From assembly GCF_000820085.1 (NCBI RefSeq), contig NZ_CDBN01000087.1:1-64000 (forward strand): a stretch of DNA of 64,000 nt. The letters run 5' to 3'. Source of the stretch: Aeromonas sanarellii. Its GTDB lineage: Bacteria; Pseudomonadota; Gammaproteobacteria; Enterobacterales; Aeromonadaceae. Under the pieces are notes generated by a model that worked only from the letters and a program-made list of their open reading frames with translations, had not been told where the DNA came from and ran no database searches. Both the position numbers and the translations under genes were made by a program. Below are positions 17,904 to 27,334 of this stretch, piece after piece; the first letter of the stretch is position 1, and every line of letters starts with the position of its first letter.

Positions 17904-18561
17904 GACCCATCCGACTGCACTCATGCTGCGCGCCTTCGCCGCCGACGAGCTGCCACTGCCGCTGGCCGTCGGCGTCTCCGCCCATTGCGAGCTCTGCCCG
18001 GACTGCGCCGCCCGGGTCAAGGATTGCGAAGAGGAGCTGGCCCGCGAGCACCTGGCGCCCGCCGAGCCGGACGAGGCGCTGCCGGCCGGGTTCGATGCCA
18101 TGCTGGCCGGCATACTGCATCAGCCGGTGGCGACGGCGGCCGAGCGGGAGCCCCCGGCGAGCCCCCGGCCCGAGCTGCGGGTGGCGGGCCACAGCTACCG
18201 CCTGCCACGGGTGCTGGCCAGGTACCATGGCCCCAGGTGGCGCCACATCGGCGCCATTCGCCAGCACAGCCTGCCGCTCGACGAGATGGGGGCCCGCGCC
18301 AGCCTGCTCCACATCGAGGCGGGCGGCCGCATCCCCGAGCACACCCACAGGGGCTATGAGCTGACTCTGCTGCTGGCGGGCACCATAGAAGATGGCGACA
18401 CCCGCTATCAGGCCGGGGATTTCATCTGGCGCGACGCCAGCCACGCCCACAGTCCGCACACCCCGGACGGCTGCCTCTGCTACACGGTGCAGGATGCGCC
18501 CGTGCAGTTCACCAAGGGGCTGTCGCGGCTGCTCAACGGCATCAGCCATCGCCTCTACTGA
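17896..18561 (+). CDS. chrR: ChrR-type zinc anti-sigma factor with cupin domain
   Basis: The 221-residue protein has an N-terminal zinc anti-sigma domain with His5 and the H-x3-C-x2-C motif H30-CELCPDC (His30, Cys34, Cys37). A C-terminal cupin follows (IPEHTHRGYELTLLLAGTIED, GDFIWRDASHAHSPHT). This is the ChrR layout: the zinc domain sequesters the ECF sigma factor, and the cupin senses the signal that releases it. The gene overlaps the sigma gene by 8 bases, so the pair is translationally coupled. Confidence 0.92.
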   Translation: MIKTHPTALMLRAFAADELPLPLAVGVSAHCELCPDCAARVKDCEEELAREHLAPAEPDEALPAGFDAMLAGILHQPVATAAEREPPASPRPELRVAGHSYRLPRVLARYHGPRWRHIGAIRQHSLPLDEMGARASLLHIEAGGRIPEHTHRGYELTLLLAGTIEDGDTRYQAGDFIWRDASHAHSPHTPDGCLCYTVQDAPVQFTKGLSRLLNGISHRLY

Positions 18562-18576
18562 GCCCTCAATGGCAAT

Positions 18577-18603
18577 AAAAAAGGGACCCACAGGGTCCCT
18601 TTC
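18577..18603. terminator. Bidirectional terminator between chrR and uppP
   Basis: AAAGGGACCC-ACA-GGGTCCCTTT forms a 10-bp stem with A-rich and T-rich flanks. It serves both convergent genes. Confidence 0.85.
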
Positions 18604-18622
18604 TCGTTCCATGGCATGGTGA

Positions 18623-19438
18623 TCAGGCCACAAACACCAGGTAGACGGCGAAGGCCACCACGAAGCGGTAGATGGCGAACGGGATGAAATCGAGGCGACG
18701 GATCAACGCCAGGAAGGTCTTGATGGCGATCATGGCCACCACGAAGGCGGTGACGAAACCCACCGCAAACATGGGGAAGTCGGCCATGGAGAGGAAGTCA
18801 CGGCTCTTGTAGAGATCCAGGCCGCTGGCCGCGATCATCATGGGCACCGCCATGATGAAGGAGAACTCGGCCGCCGCATGGCGGCTGATCCCCATCAGCA
18901 TGCCGCCGCTGATGGTGGCGCCGGAGCGGGAGAAGCCGGGCCAGAGCGCCAGGCACTGGAACAGGCCGATGCCGAAGGCCTGCTTGTAGCTGATGTCGTC
19001 CAGCGTCTCGGCGCGAACCGCCGGACGGAACTTCTCGGCGATGATGAGCAGGATGCCGCCGGCCACCAGGGCATACATCACGGTCTGGGGGCCGAACAGA
19101 TGGGCCTTGATCCAGCTGTGGATGACCAGCCCGATGACCACGGCGGGCAGCATGCCGAGGATGATGTGCACCAGCGACAGGGTGGCCTGGCCCTTCGGCG
19201 GCTTCTGGCCGAAGTGGATGCCGATGAGACCGAACAGGCGGCGCCAGAACATGACGACCACCGCCAGGATGGAGCCCAGCTGGATCACCACCTCGAAGGT
19301 GGCGGCCTTGGGCCCCTCAAAACCGAGCAGGTGGCCGACGATGATCATGTGGCCGGTGGAGGAAACGGGCAGAAACTCGGTCAGGCCTTCCACTATGCCC
19401 AGCACGAAGGCGACAAACAGGGCGTAGGATTCGGTCAT
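18623..19438 (-). CDS. uppP: Undecaprenyl-diphosphatase
   Basis: The 271-residue membrane protein is the BacA/UppP family enzyme that dephosphorylates undecaprenyl pyrophosphate at the periplasmic face to recycle the lipid carrier for peptidoglycan. Key blocks are [18 protein letters not shown] with the catalytic Glu (residues 14-31) and [16 protein letters not shown]. About eight hydrophobic segments span the chain. Start 19438 is the only sensible Met. It is transcribed alone, convergent with chrR. Confidence 0.96.
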   Translation of the reverse strand: MTESYALFVAFVLGIVEGLTEFLPVSSTGHMIIVGHLLGFEGPKAATFEVVIQLGSILAVVVMFWRRLFGLIGIHFGQKPPKGQATLSLVHIILGMLPAVVIGLVIHSWIKAHLFGPQTVMYALVAGGILLIIAEKFRPAVRAETLDDISYKQAFGIGLFQCLALWPGFSRSGATISGGMLMGISRHAAAEFSFIMAVPMMIAASGLDLYKSRDFLSMADFPMFAVGFVTAFVVAMIAIKTFLALIRRLDFIPFAIYRFVVAFAVYLVFVA

Positions 19439-19688
19439 GGTGCAGATCTCTTGGTTGATGGGTCTGGATAAAATCAGCCCCGAACAGGGTCGGGGCGGCC
19501 AATGATGGCGGAAAATCGCGCGGGCAACCAGAGATTATTGGGGGCCGTGTCAGCGAACCCGGCCGATCCGCCTTGTGGGAGAGGGGCTGGGCAGGCAGCT
19601 CCCCTGTTTTCCGGGGAACGGGGCCGGCGCCGCCATGGTCACGTCACCGTCTGACATGACCTCGGGTTCGGGCCGGCGGCTCATCCCG

Positions 19689-20684
19689 TCACGCCAGCAC
19701 GGACAGGATCTGCTGCTGCAGCGTCTCCTCCAGGGGCGGCAGGGCCAGGGCGTCGACGGCGCTCGTTATCTGTTGCGGGTTGCTGGCGCCGATGAGGGCG
19801 CAGCTCACCACGGGGTCGCGCAGCACCCACTGCAGCGCGAGCTGTGACAGGGATTGTCCCCGCCGCAGTGCCAGATCGTGCAGGGCGCGGATTCGGGTCA
19901 GCCTGTCCGGGGTGATCTGTTCGGGCTTGAGGAAGGGGCTGGCGCTGGCGGCGCGGGAATCCGCCGGAATGCCGGCCAGATAGCGATCGCTCAGCAGTCC
20001 GCCCGCCAGGGGCGAGAAGGCGACCACCCCCACCCCCTGCTCCCGGCAGACCGGCAGGGTGTCGGCTTCGATATCGCGCTGGAACAGGGAGTACTTGAGC
20101 TGGTTGACCAGGCAGGGGGTGCCGAGTTCCGCCAGCCGGGTCGCCGCCTGGGCGGCAAGCGGGGCCGGGTAGTTGGAGAGGCCGACGTAGAGCGCCTTGC
20201 CCTGGCGCACCATGAGCGCCAGCGCCTGGCAGGTCTCCTCCAGCGGGGTGCGGGGATCCGGCCTGTGGTGATAGAAGATGTCCACGTAGTCGAGGCCGAG
20301 CCGGCGCAGGCTCTGGTGCAGGCTGGCAAACAGGTACTTGGCGCTGCCGCCGTCGCCGTAGGGGCCGTCCCACATCACGTAGCCCGCCTTGCTGGCGATG
20401 ATCAGCTCGTCCCGGTAGGGAGCCAGGCTGCCCTTGAGCAGCTTGCCGAAGGTGGTCTCGGCGGCGCCCGGGGGCGGGCCGTAGTTGTTGGCGAGATCGA
20501 AGTGGGTGATGCCGAGATCGAACGCCCGGTGCACCATGGCCTTCACCCTGGCGGGATCGCTCCCTTCGCCGAAGTTGTGCCAGAGGCCGAGACCGATGCC
20601 GGGCAGGCGGAGGCCGTGGCGACCGGCGGGTCGGTAGGCCTGGCGCTGGTAACGATCCGGCGCGGCGAGGTAGGGATCATCCAT
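19689..20684 (-). CDS. gpr: Aldo/keto reductase, L-glyceraldehyde 3-phosphate reductase type
   Basis: The 331-residue AKR has the block LGLWHNFG, the catalytic segment DLGITHFDLANNYGPPPGAAE, the catalytic Lys in LIIASKAGYVMW, and DYVDIFYHHRPD. These match E. coli YghZ/Gpr, an NADPH-dependent reductase that detoxifies L-glyceraldehyde 3-phosphate and methylglyoxal. Start 20684 follows AGGAGTACCC; the frame continues 35 codons upstream without a ribosome site. It is monocistronic, 251 bp upstream of uppP on the same strand. Confidence 0.88.
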   Translation of the reverse strand: MDDPYLAAPDRYQRQAYRPAGRHGLRLPGIGLGLWHNFGEGSDPARVKAMVHRAFDLGITHFDLANNYGPPPGAAETTFGKLLKGSLAPYRDELIIASKAGYVMWDGPYGDGGSAKYLFASLHQSLRRLGLDYVDIFYHHRPDPRTPLEETCQALALMVRQGKALYVGLSNYPAPLAAQAATRLAELGTPCLVNQLKYSLFQRDIEADTLPVCREQGVGVVAFSPLAGGLLSDRYLAGIPADSRAASASPFLKPEQITPDRLTRIRALHDLALRRGQSLSQLALQWVLRDPVVSCALIGASNPQQITSAVDALALPPLEETLQQQILSVLA

Positions 20685-20871
20685 GGGTACTCCTGAATCA
20701 GCTTTCATGTGCAGGACCTTAGGCCTCAAGCCGTTGGTGGCGCGGGCATCGGCACGCCGGGGGTGATGTCTGAATGCATCGCCATACAACGCCAGAAGCC
20801 ATCGCGGTTGTCAACGGCAATGACGGGGGCAACCACGGCTTGGCCACACATTGTAAACTCAATATAAAACA

Positions 20872-20902
20872 ACGGGTTGGCATAGTTTCTATGCCAACCC
20901 GT
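20872..20902 (-). terminator. Strong terminator after the LamB-type porin
   Basis: A perfect 14-bp stem (ACGGGTTGGCATAG / CTATGCCAACCCGT) with a 3-base loop is followed on the minus strand by GTTTTATATT. Confidence 0.85.
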
Positions 20903-20978
20903 CGCGCCTCAATTCCTGCCGGTTCTCAGCCCCGTCCCTGTGGAACACGGGGATCGGCAGCGGATCCTGGCCGGGTGG

Positions 20979-22265
20979 TTACCACCATACGTTGGCTTGC
21001 AGGCCCACGGTCCAGGTGTCATCGGCGGTGCCGTTGTCGAAGGCGTGGGAGCCATCCCAGTCGGCGTTGTCGCTGTCGAGGTAGCTGGCGAACACGCGCA
21101 GCTCCGGCTCGCCACGGCCGAAGGAGAAGGCCTGGGCGATGGTGGTCTTGGAGCCACTGCGGGAGTCGACGTCACCGTTCTCGGTCTTCTCGTCCTCGAA
21201 GTAACCGGCTTCCACATAGGTGCGGGTGATGTCGGTCCAGTGGTAGGTCACCTTGGCGCTCACGGCGAAGGCGCTTGCGTCACCCTCGACGCCATCCCAC
21301 TGCTTGATGTCGTTCGCTTCGGCGTAGTTGATGGCGTGGCTCAGATCCCAGTCTGCGGCCAGCGGGATGATGCCGTAGTTGCGGATGGCGAAGCCGTTGC
21401 CGCTCTCGACACGGCCGCTCAGGGTATCGGCAGAACCGAAGGTGACCCCTTGCAGGGCGGAGCCGTCGGCGTAGTACTGGAGGGTGGTCTTGTTCCAACC
21501 AGTTCCCAGGAGCGACTGATTCAGTTCCAGCATCACGGCATGGCCGTCGGCGTAGTCATGGTTGCCCAGATCGGCATCGATCTGCTCCGCGGTGGCATCG
21601 GCCTTCAGGAACTTGTAACCCATGGCCAGGGTGGCGCCATTCCACAGCGGCAGGTCGGTGTAGAGCAAGTCCAGCTGGTTGGAGTCGATCATGTCCTCTA
21701 TCGGATCGCCGACGCTGTTGTTGTAGCTGTCTGCGATGTCGCGGTGCAGGGCGGCGACGGAGAGCTTGCCCTGGCCCAGCTGCATGTCTTCGATACCGCC
21801 ACCTATGTTGGTCTGGTTCCAGTAGAAGAAATCATTCGAGTCGATGACGAAGCCCTTCTTGTACTGACGGATGCCAGCCCAGGAGGTCTCACCCAGGCCC
21901 ATGAAGTTGCGCAGCTGCATGTTCATGTTTTCCCAGCCGAAGTTGGAATCCCCCATGTTGCTGTTGGTGTCGCCGTCGTACATGTTGAACATGGTCTGGA
22001 TATAGACGGACTTGGTTTCGTCGCTCTTCAGCTCCTTGCCGAAACCCACCTCGGCATAGGTATCGAATTCGTTGCCCAGACGGCCGACCTTGTTCTTCTG
22101 GAAGCTGCCTCCCACGGCATCTTGCATGGAGCCGCTGTCGCCCGTTCCCATGCCGGAGCGGAAATAGCCGTAATAATCGAAGCCGGCCGCCTCGGCAGAA
22201 ACGGCAGCTTGCGCGGAAAGCGCAGACACGACGGCGACGGCAACTGGAAGCCACTTGGTTTTCAT
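20979..22265 (-). CDS. LamB/maltoporin-family outer-membrane porin
   Basis: The 428-residue precursor has a signal peptide (MKTKWLPVAVAVVSALSAQAA, cleavage near AEA) and the maltoporin-family N-terminus AGFDYYGYFRSGMGTGDSG. Alternating beta-strand sequence continues to the terminal aromatic residue in LQANVWW, the outer-membrane assembly signal. E. coli LamB has 446 residues. It should form a trimeric sugar-selective channel. No MalT box is evident, and its neighbours are a GH43 hydrolase and an ABC sugar importer. A role in oligosaccharide entry for that system is likely, but maltodextrin specificity cannot be excluded. Confidence 0.87.
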   Translation of the reverse strand: MKTKWLPVAVAVVSALSAQAAVSAEAAGFDYYGYFRSGMGTGDSGSMQDAVGGSFQKNKVGRLGNEFDTYAEVGFGKELKSDETKSVYIQTMFNMYDGDTNSNMGDSNFGWENMNMQLRNFMGLGETSWAGIRQYKKGFVIDSNDFFYWNQTNIGGGIEDMQLGQGKLSVAALHRDIADSYNNSVGDPIEDMIDSNQLDLLYTDLPLWNGATLAMGYKFLKADATAEQIDADLGNHDYADGHAVMLELNQSLLGTGWNKTTLQYYADGSALQGVTFGSADTLSGRVESGNGFAIRNYGIIPLAADWDLSHAINYAEANDIKQWDGVEGDASAFAVSAKVTYHWTDITRTYVEAGYFEDEKTENGDVDSRSGSKTTIAQAFSFGRGEPELRVFASYLDSDNADWDGSHAFDNGTADDTWTVGLQANVWW

Positions 22266-23326
22266 GATCTCTTCCTTATAACAATGATGAATTGGGTAAC
22301 GCCGAAAACAATCAGCATTCCACTGAGTCAATTCCCTGACCGATTTGAAACTCGACACTTCTCTGTGTTGAGCCTTGCAAACATAAATAATGGGAATAGC
22401 GGCGTGACGGCATGGGAGCCTGCCACAGGTGGCCGTTATTTTAGGAAGCCGTGTTATCCATTCTTTAATAAAAGAATGGAGCATTGTCAGGACATCATTG
22501 CCGGCGGCATGTCTTCGCAACTAGCTTTCATTGATCGCAATGGTTAACAACGAGGACGCGATAATGGCAAATCCGTTGACCGTTTTTCGAAATAGCATTG
22601 GGGCGACTCGCACATCTGCCTGCCCCTCGCCTGGCGAGCAGCCTGTCACAGGCAAGCATCACAGGTGCCTCGACCCTTAGCGTGGCGTTCAGGCGCTGAG
22701 CTGACGTCGCTGTTCTGGGGTGAGCTCAACCCTTGTCTGTCATGGGGCGAGCAGCCCTCATGGCACATCCAAAATAGATGGCACCTGTTCACGCATATTT
22801 TGACCTTGCCAGACAAGCGCATCAAAAAGGCATGCTTGTGGAGTCAGCCTGACTATAGCAAACAGACCAGGCAAGAACATCAGCAGCAATTTATTTTGCC
22901 ATGCGCTTCACACAATTCTTTCTCTATTTAATTCAAGTGGACTCATTCCAGTTCATATTAATTTGATGATGTGTTTTGCCAGTATTTAGGCTGAACTGGA
23001 ACTTAACTAAGAAAATAATAAAGACTGTTCAGCTTGCTTGATTAAAGCTGAATAAAACAAATTAATGTTCAATCCATGTCGCCACCATATTGACAATTAT
23101 TGAGGTGTGGTGAGGCCGATATATGACCCGTACATCGCACCGAGTGAGGCGGTGAATTTTGTGGGTCAAATGACACTCTCCTGCATCAGGTTGCTGCCGA
23201 CAACCACAAAAAGCCTCTCAGGAGGCGATGGCGCTGTCGCGGGCCGCATCCTGGCCTCTCTCACGGGCGGCGAGTGCAGGGTGCTCTCCTCCCACCATGT
23301 CGTTGAAGCCCCCATCGGGGTCTCCA
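22266..23326. other. 1.06-kb non-coding region with inverted repeats
   Basis: No supported gene lies here. The segment from about 22840 to 23110 is clearly richer in A+T than its surroundings. Perfect inverted repeats are TCCATTCTTT/AAAGAATGGA (22457-22480, 4-base loop), TTCCAGTTCA/TGAACTGGAA (22946-23001, 36-base loop) and TTCAGCTT/AAGCTGAA (23028-23052). The porin promoter must lie at the left end. It may also hold an unrecognised RNA or decayed sequence. Confidence 0.45.
23208..23226 (-). terminator. Terminator of the hydrolase/ABC operon
   Basis: The minus-strand hairpin GCCTC-CTGA-GAGGC is followed by TTTTTG. It lies 101 bp after the GH43 stop and would end the six-gene operon. Confidence 0.7.
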
Positions 23327-24334
23327 TCAGTGCGGGGCTGTCCGTGGGCGTCCGGCCCCCAGGGGGGAGCCAAACAGAGGCAGGCCCTGCTCGTCCCAGT
23401 GGAAGGGCTGCATGTGTATCTCGCGGTTCCAGCCTGCCCCCTTGAACTTGGCGGCGTGATAGATCAGCCAGGGCTGTCCCGCGCCATCGGTAAAGAAGCC
23501 GTTATGACCGGGACCGTAGACCTCCTTGCCTTCGTCTTTGCTAAACACTGGCTCGGGTTGCTTGCGCCAGTGTGCCGGGTTCATCGGATCCTCCCCCTCC
23601 AGCGTCAGCAGGCCGAGGCAATAATCGTCCGTCCAGCTGCCGCTGGCGGAGTAGACGAGGAAGAGGCGCCCTTCCGGGCCCAGCAGGACTTGCGGGGCCT
23701 CATTGACCTGGGGCGTACCGATGCGCTCCCACGCCAGCTCGGGGCGGGAAATCTCGACCCGCGCTCCTGCCAGTCGCCAGGGGGAGCTCATCCTGGCGAT
23801 GTAGATGCGCTGCTGCTCGTTGACGTCCCCCTCCCAGCCCGACCAGATGAAATAGCGCTGGCCCTCGTATTCCAGCACTGTGCCATCGATGGCCCACTTG
23901 TCGCTGGCATCGGAGATCTTGCCGGCGTCGGTATCTTGCGGGAAGGCGTAGCTGCCGAACGGGTCGTCCTCCTCGGATTGCAGCACGTACATGCGCTGCC
24001 GGGTCATATCCCCTGCCGAGGCGGCGAAATAGATGTACCAGCGGCCATCCAACCGGTGCAGCTCGGGCGCCCAGATGTGGGAGCCGTTGACGGCGCCCTG
24101 AGGCGGCATCCAGACCACCTTGCGCTCGGCATGCTCAAGGTCGGCGATATCTCTGGTTCGCCATAGGGTGATGTCGTTGCCGGTTGTCTGGGTGTAGTAG
24201 TAAAAGCCGTCGTCATGGCGCACGACCCAGGGGTCTGCGCCATCACTCAGGATGGGATTGGTAAACGTCAAACCGGCCTGTGCTGGCATGATGGCTCCCA
24301 CCAGGATGAAGAGAGTGAACAGGATGCGAAACAT
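23327..24334 (-). CDS. Secreted glycoside hydrolase family 43 enzyme
   Basis: The 335-residue precursor has a signal peptide (MFRILFTLFILVGAIMPAQA) and a five-bladed GH43 fold. The candidate base Asp is in GADPWVVRHDDGFYYY, the pKa-modulating Asp in KWAIDGTVLEYEG and the acid Glu in VNEAPQVLLG. GH43 enzymes are alpha-L-arabinofuranosidases, arabinanases, beta-xylosidases or exo-galactanases; the exact activity is not evident from sequence. It is the last gene of an operon with a sugar ABC importer, so it probably trims the transported glycan in the periplasm. Confidence 0.85.
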   Translation of the reverse strand: MFRILFTLFILVGAIMPAQAGLTFTNPILSDGADPWVVRHDDGFYYYTQTTGNDITLWRTRDIADLEHAERKVVWMPPQGAVNGSHIWAPELHRLDGRWYIYFAASAGDMTRQRMYVLQSEEDDPFGSYAFPQDTDAGKISDASDKWAIDGTVLEYEGQRYFIWSGWEGDVNEQQRIYIARMSSPWRLAGARVEISRPELAWERIGTPQVNEAPQVLLGPEGRLFLVYSASGSWTDDYCLGLLTLEGEDPMNPAHWRKQPEPVFSKDEGKEVYGPGHNGFFTDGAGQPWLIYHAAKFKGAGWNREIHMQPFHWDEQGLPLFGSPLGAGRPRTAPH

Positions 24335-24377
24335 GACTGATGCTCCATGAAGGGGCGAGGCTTGCCCGCCCCTCGGC

Positions 24378-25478
24378 TCAACGCCGCAGGCTCTGTCCCT
24401 GCTCGCCGAAGAGGTGGACGTATTCGAGGGCGACGGTGAGGGAGACGGCCTCGTCGCACGCGGGTACCCGCCGATCCGTGTTGACCTTGGCCAGCAGCAG
24501 TCGCTCCAGACCCTCGCACTTGATGTGCAGGATGGCGGAATCGCCGAGGTTCTCTACCAGAGAGACCCGGCCCTGGAGATGGGCGCCCGACGCCCCCTCT
24601 GCACCGACCAGCAGATGTTCGGGGCGGATCCCCAGCTTGATGCTGCGCTGGCCGGTGCAGTCGAACGAGGACTCAGGCACGGCCAGCGCGATCCCTCTGC
24701 CCGCTGTCAGCTGCCAGTGTTGCCCCTCTGCTCCCGCCAGTTTGCAGGTCAGCAGGTTCATTTTTGGCATGCCGAGGAAGGTGGCCACGAACTCGGTGGC
24801 GGGGCGCTGGTAGAGCTCCAGCGGTGAACCCACCTGCTCGATGTGTCCCTTGTTGAAGACCACGATCCTGTCCCCCAGGGTCATCGCCTCCACCTGATCG
24901 TGCGTCACGTAAATCATGGTGGTGCCGAGCTTCTGGTGCAGGCGCGCCAGCTCGGTGCGCATCTGTCCGCGCAGGGCCGCATCCAGGTTGGAGAGCGGCT
25001 CGTCGAACAGGAAGACGTCGGGTTCGCGCACTATGGCGCGACCGATGGCAACCCGCTGACGCTGGCCCCCCGAGAGCTCGGCGGGCTTGCGATCCAGCAG
25101 GTGGGCCAGTTGCAGGGTCTCCGCCACCCGGTTCACCTTGGTGGCGATCTCCGCCTTTGGCGTGCCGTTGAACAGCAGGGAGAAGCCCATGTTCTCGGCC
25201 ACCGTCAGGTGGGGGTAGAGCGCATAGGACTGGAACACCATGGCGACCCCCCGCCTGGCGGCATCCAGATCGTTGGCGCGCTTGTTGCCGATGTGCAGAT
25301 CCCCTTCGGAGATCGCCTCCAGCCCGGCGATCATGCGCAGCAGGGTGGATTTGCCGCAGCCGGAGGGGCCGACGAAGACGACGAATTCCCCCTGCTTTAT
25401 TTCCAGATCCACGCCGTGGATGACGGCATTGCCGTTGGGATAGGTCTTCTTGATGTTGTTAAGCAATACGCAGGACAT
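24378..25478 (-). CDS. Sugar ABC transporter ATPase, MalK/UgpC-type
   Basis: The 366-residue ATPase has Walker A GPSGCGKS near residue 38, signature LSGGQRQRVAIGRA, Walker B VFLFDEPLSNLD and switch His in YVTHDQVEAMTL. A C-terminal OB-fold (TOBE) regulatory domain follows from about residue 240 (IKLGIRPEHLLVG). Such CUT1-family subunits drive oligosaccharide import. The gene lies between the permease and GH43 genes of the operon. Confidence 0.93.
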   Translation of the reverse strand: MSCVLLNNIKKTYPNGNAVIHGVDLEIKQGEFVVFVGPSGCGKSTLLRMIAGLEAISEGDLHIGNKRANDLDAARRGVAMVFQSYALYPHLTVAENMGFSLLFNGTPKAEIATKVNRVAETLQLAHLLDRKPAELSGGQRQRVAIGRAIVREPDVFLFDEPLSNLDAALRGQMRTELARLHQKLGTTMIYVTHDQVEAMTLGDRIVVFNKGHIEQVGSPLELYQRPATEFVATFLGMPKMNLLTCKLAGAEGQHWQLTAGRGIALAVPESSFDCTGQRSIKLGIRPEHLLVGAEGASGAHLQGRVSLVENLGDSAILHIKCEGLERLLLAKVNTDRRVPACDEAVSLTVALEYVHLFGEQGQSLRR

Positions 25479-25549
25479 ATGAATGTTCTCTCACGAGGGC
25501 CCGTGCTGGCCGTAAAACAAGGGGCTCGCCTCGGCGGGCCCGTGAATGG

Positions 25550-26377
25550 TCAACCCTTGAGACCGGTGGCAGCGAGGAAGCCCGATGCGACTCGTTTCTG
25601 GAATATGACGTAGAGGATGGCGACCGGCAGGCCACCTATCAGGGCGGAGGCCATGTTCTGGGCATAGCGCACCCCGTAGGTGTCGTTGAGCTGGGTCAGG
25701 CCGATGGGGATGGTCATGTTCTCGGTGGAGCTCACCACCAGGAACGGCCAGAGGAAGTTGTTCCAGGCCCCCATGAAGGTGATGATCGCCATGGCATAGA
25801 TGATGTTTCGAGACAGGGGCAGATAAACGCGCAGCAGCACCTGCCACTCCCGAGCGCCATCCAGGATGGCCGCCTCGCGAAAGTCCTTGGGGATCTGATC
25901 GAAGAAGCGCTTGAGCACGAACAGCACCATGGGCGACACCACCTGGGGCAGGATCACGCCCCCGAGGGAGTCGGCCAGTCCGAGGTGATAAATCTGGCGG
26001 AAGAGCGGGATCACCAGGGCCTCGAACGGGAAGATGATGCCGAACATGCAGCACCAGAACAGCAGGTTTGCCCCCCGAAAGCGGAGCTGGGAGAAGCTGT
26101 AGGCGGCCAGCACTGTGACGGACAGCGTCAGCACTGTGACCGCCAGCGAGGTGAACACGCTGTTCATGAAGAAGATGGGCAGATCCCCCAGGGTCAGCAC
26201 CTTGATGAAGGCATCGAGGGTGACGGGGTCGGGCAACCACTGCAGCCCGGCGACGGTCTGCTCCTCCGGGCGCAGCGCAGTGCTGATGGCCCACAGCAGC
26301 GGGGCGCCCCACAACAGGCAGAGCAGCAGGGTCAATGAGATGGCCAGCAAGGCGGTAAATGTCAGTTTGCTCTTCAT
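25550..26377 (-). CDS. Sugar ABC transporter permease (MalG/UgpE-like)
   Basis: The 275-residue inner-membrane protein has about six hydrophobic segments and the EAA loop EAAILDGAREWQVLLRVYLPLS that docks on the ATPase. It matches CUT1-family inner permeases of the MalG type. It starts one base before the stop of the upstream permease gene, so the two are coupled. Confidence 0.92.
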   Translation of the reverse strand: MKSKLTFTALLAISLTLLLCLLWGAPLLWAISTALRPEEQTVAGLQWLPDPVTLDAFIKVLTLGDLPIFFMNSVFTSLAVTVLTLSVTVLAAYSFSQLRFRGANLLFWCCMFGIIFPFEALVIPLFRQIYHLGLADSLGGVILPQVVSPMVLFVLKRFFDQIPKDFREAAILDGAREWQVLLRVYLPLSRNIIYAMAIITFMGAWNNFLWPFLVVSSTENMTIPIGLTQLNDTYGVRYAQNMASALIGGLPVAILYVIFQKRVASGFLAATGLKG

Positions 26378-26378
26378 C

Positions 26379-27269
26379 TTAGCCTCGACGATTGATGAAT
26401 CTATTAGCCAGGGATTGCAGCACCAGAATGAGCAAGACGATCAGCACGAAGACCACGGCGATGGCCGAGGCATAGCCGGCGTTCTGGTTGACGAACCCGG
26501 TCTCGTACATGTAGTGCAGAACGACCTTGGTGCTGTCGAAGGGGCCGCCGCCAGTCAGCAGGTAGGTCTGGCCGAAGATCTTCAGGGAGGCCACCAGTTG
26601 CAGGCCGAAGACCATGACGGTCACGGGGCGCAGCTGGCGCCAGGTGATGTAACGGAAGATGCCCCACTCCGAGGCGCCGTCGAGCCGGGCCGCCTCGTAG
26701 AGGTCCTGCGGGATGTTCTTGAGCGCAGCGAGGAACAACAGCACGTTGAAGCCGACGGTCCACCAGATGGTCGCCATCGCGACCATGGGCATGGCGAAGT
26801 CCGGGTCGTTGAACCAGGCGATCTCGGTGCCCGCGATCAGGTTGACCACCCCAAAGGTGGGGTGCAGCATCCATCCGCCTATCATCGCCATGACGGCGAT
26901 AGGCAAGATATTGGGGATGAAGAAGATGGCCTGCACCAGGCCGGCGAAGCGGGTGAGCCGGTTGATCAGCATCGCCATCACCAGCCCCAGGGCGGTCAGG
27001 GGGATCACGGTGAGCAGGGCGAAGTAGGCGGTTTGCAGCAGCGAATCCCAGAAGCTCGGGTCTTGCAGCAGCTCAACATAGTTGGCAAGGCCCACATAGC
27101 CGTGGGTCTCGGTCAGCCCGCTGTCGGTAAAGCTCAACTGCAACGTTTGCAGGGCCGGAATGACAAAGAAGAGCAAAAAGGCGAGCAGGAAGGGGGCCAG
27201 CATGAGCCAGGGCGTCATGAGGGCCCCCAAGCTGCCGGCGGGGGTTCTGGTAGTGTCTTTATGATCCAT
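26379..27269 (-). CDS. Sugar ABC transporter permease (MalF/UgpA-like)
   Basis: The 296-residue membrane protein has the CUT1 EAA loop EAARLDGASEWGIFRYITWRQ and about six membrane segments (for example FLLAFLLFFVIPALQTL near the N-terminus). Start 27269 (MDHKDTTRTP) is preferred. The in-frame ATG at 27335 overlaps the stop of the binding-protein gene, and the stretch between them forms a strong hairpin typical of an intercistronic element. Confidence 0.9.
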   Translation of the reverse strand: MDHKDTTRTPAGSLGALMTPWLMLAPFLLAFLLFFVIPALQTLQLSFTDSGLTETHGYVGLANYVELLQDPSFWDSLLQTAYFALLTVIPLTALGLVMAMLINRLTRFAGLVQAIFFIPNILPIAVMAMIGGWMLHPTFGVVNLIAGTEIAWFNDPDFAMPMVAMATIWWTVGFNVLLFLAALKNIPQDLYEAARLDGASEWGIFRYITWRQLRPVTVMVFGLQLVASLKIFGQTYLLTGGGPFDSTKVVLHYMYETGFVNQNAGYASAIAVVFVLIVLLILVLQSLANRFINRRG

Positions 27270-27302
27270 GTCTGCGATCGAGCCTGGAATGGGAGAAACG
27301 GA

Positions 27303-27327
27303 GGGGCAGGGGGTGACCCTCTGCCCC
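27303..27327 (-). terminator. Intercistronic hairpin after the sugar-binding-protein gene
   Basis: GGGGCAG plus GGG pair with CCC plus CTGCCCC around a TGA loop (11 pairs with one G-U), starting 8 bases after the binding-protein stop. Such hairpins stabilise the upstream message or cause partial termination, so binding protein exceeds membrane components. Confidence 0.6.
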
Positions 27328-27334
27328 GGGGTCA

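Noticed and set aside
19636..19691. A possible third 3'-end repeat after gpr (similar GTCACG starts 50 bp apart)
   Set aside because: Similarity is limited to a few bases and does not extend like the LysR and hslU cases.
20903..20945. Second hairpin CCCCGT/ACGGGG near the porin 3' end
   Set aside because: Short arms, no U-tract, and a much stronger terminator is adjacent.
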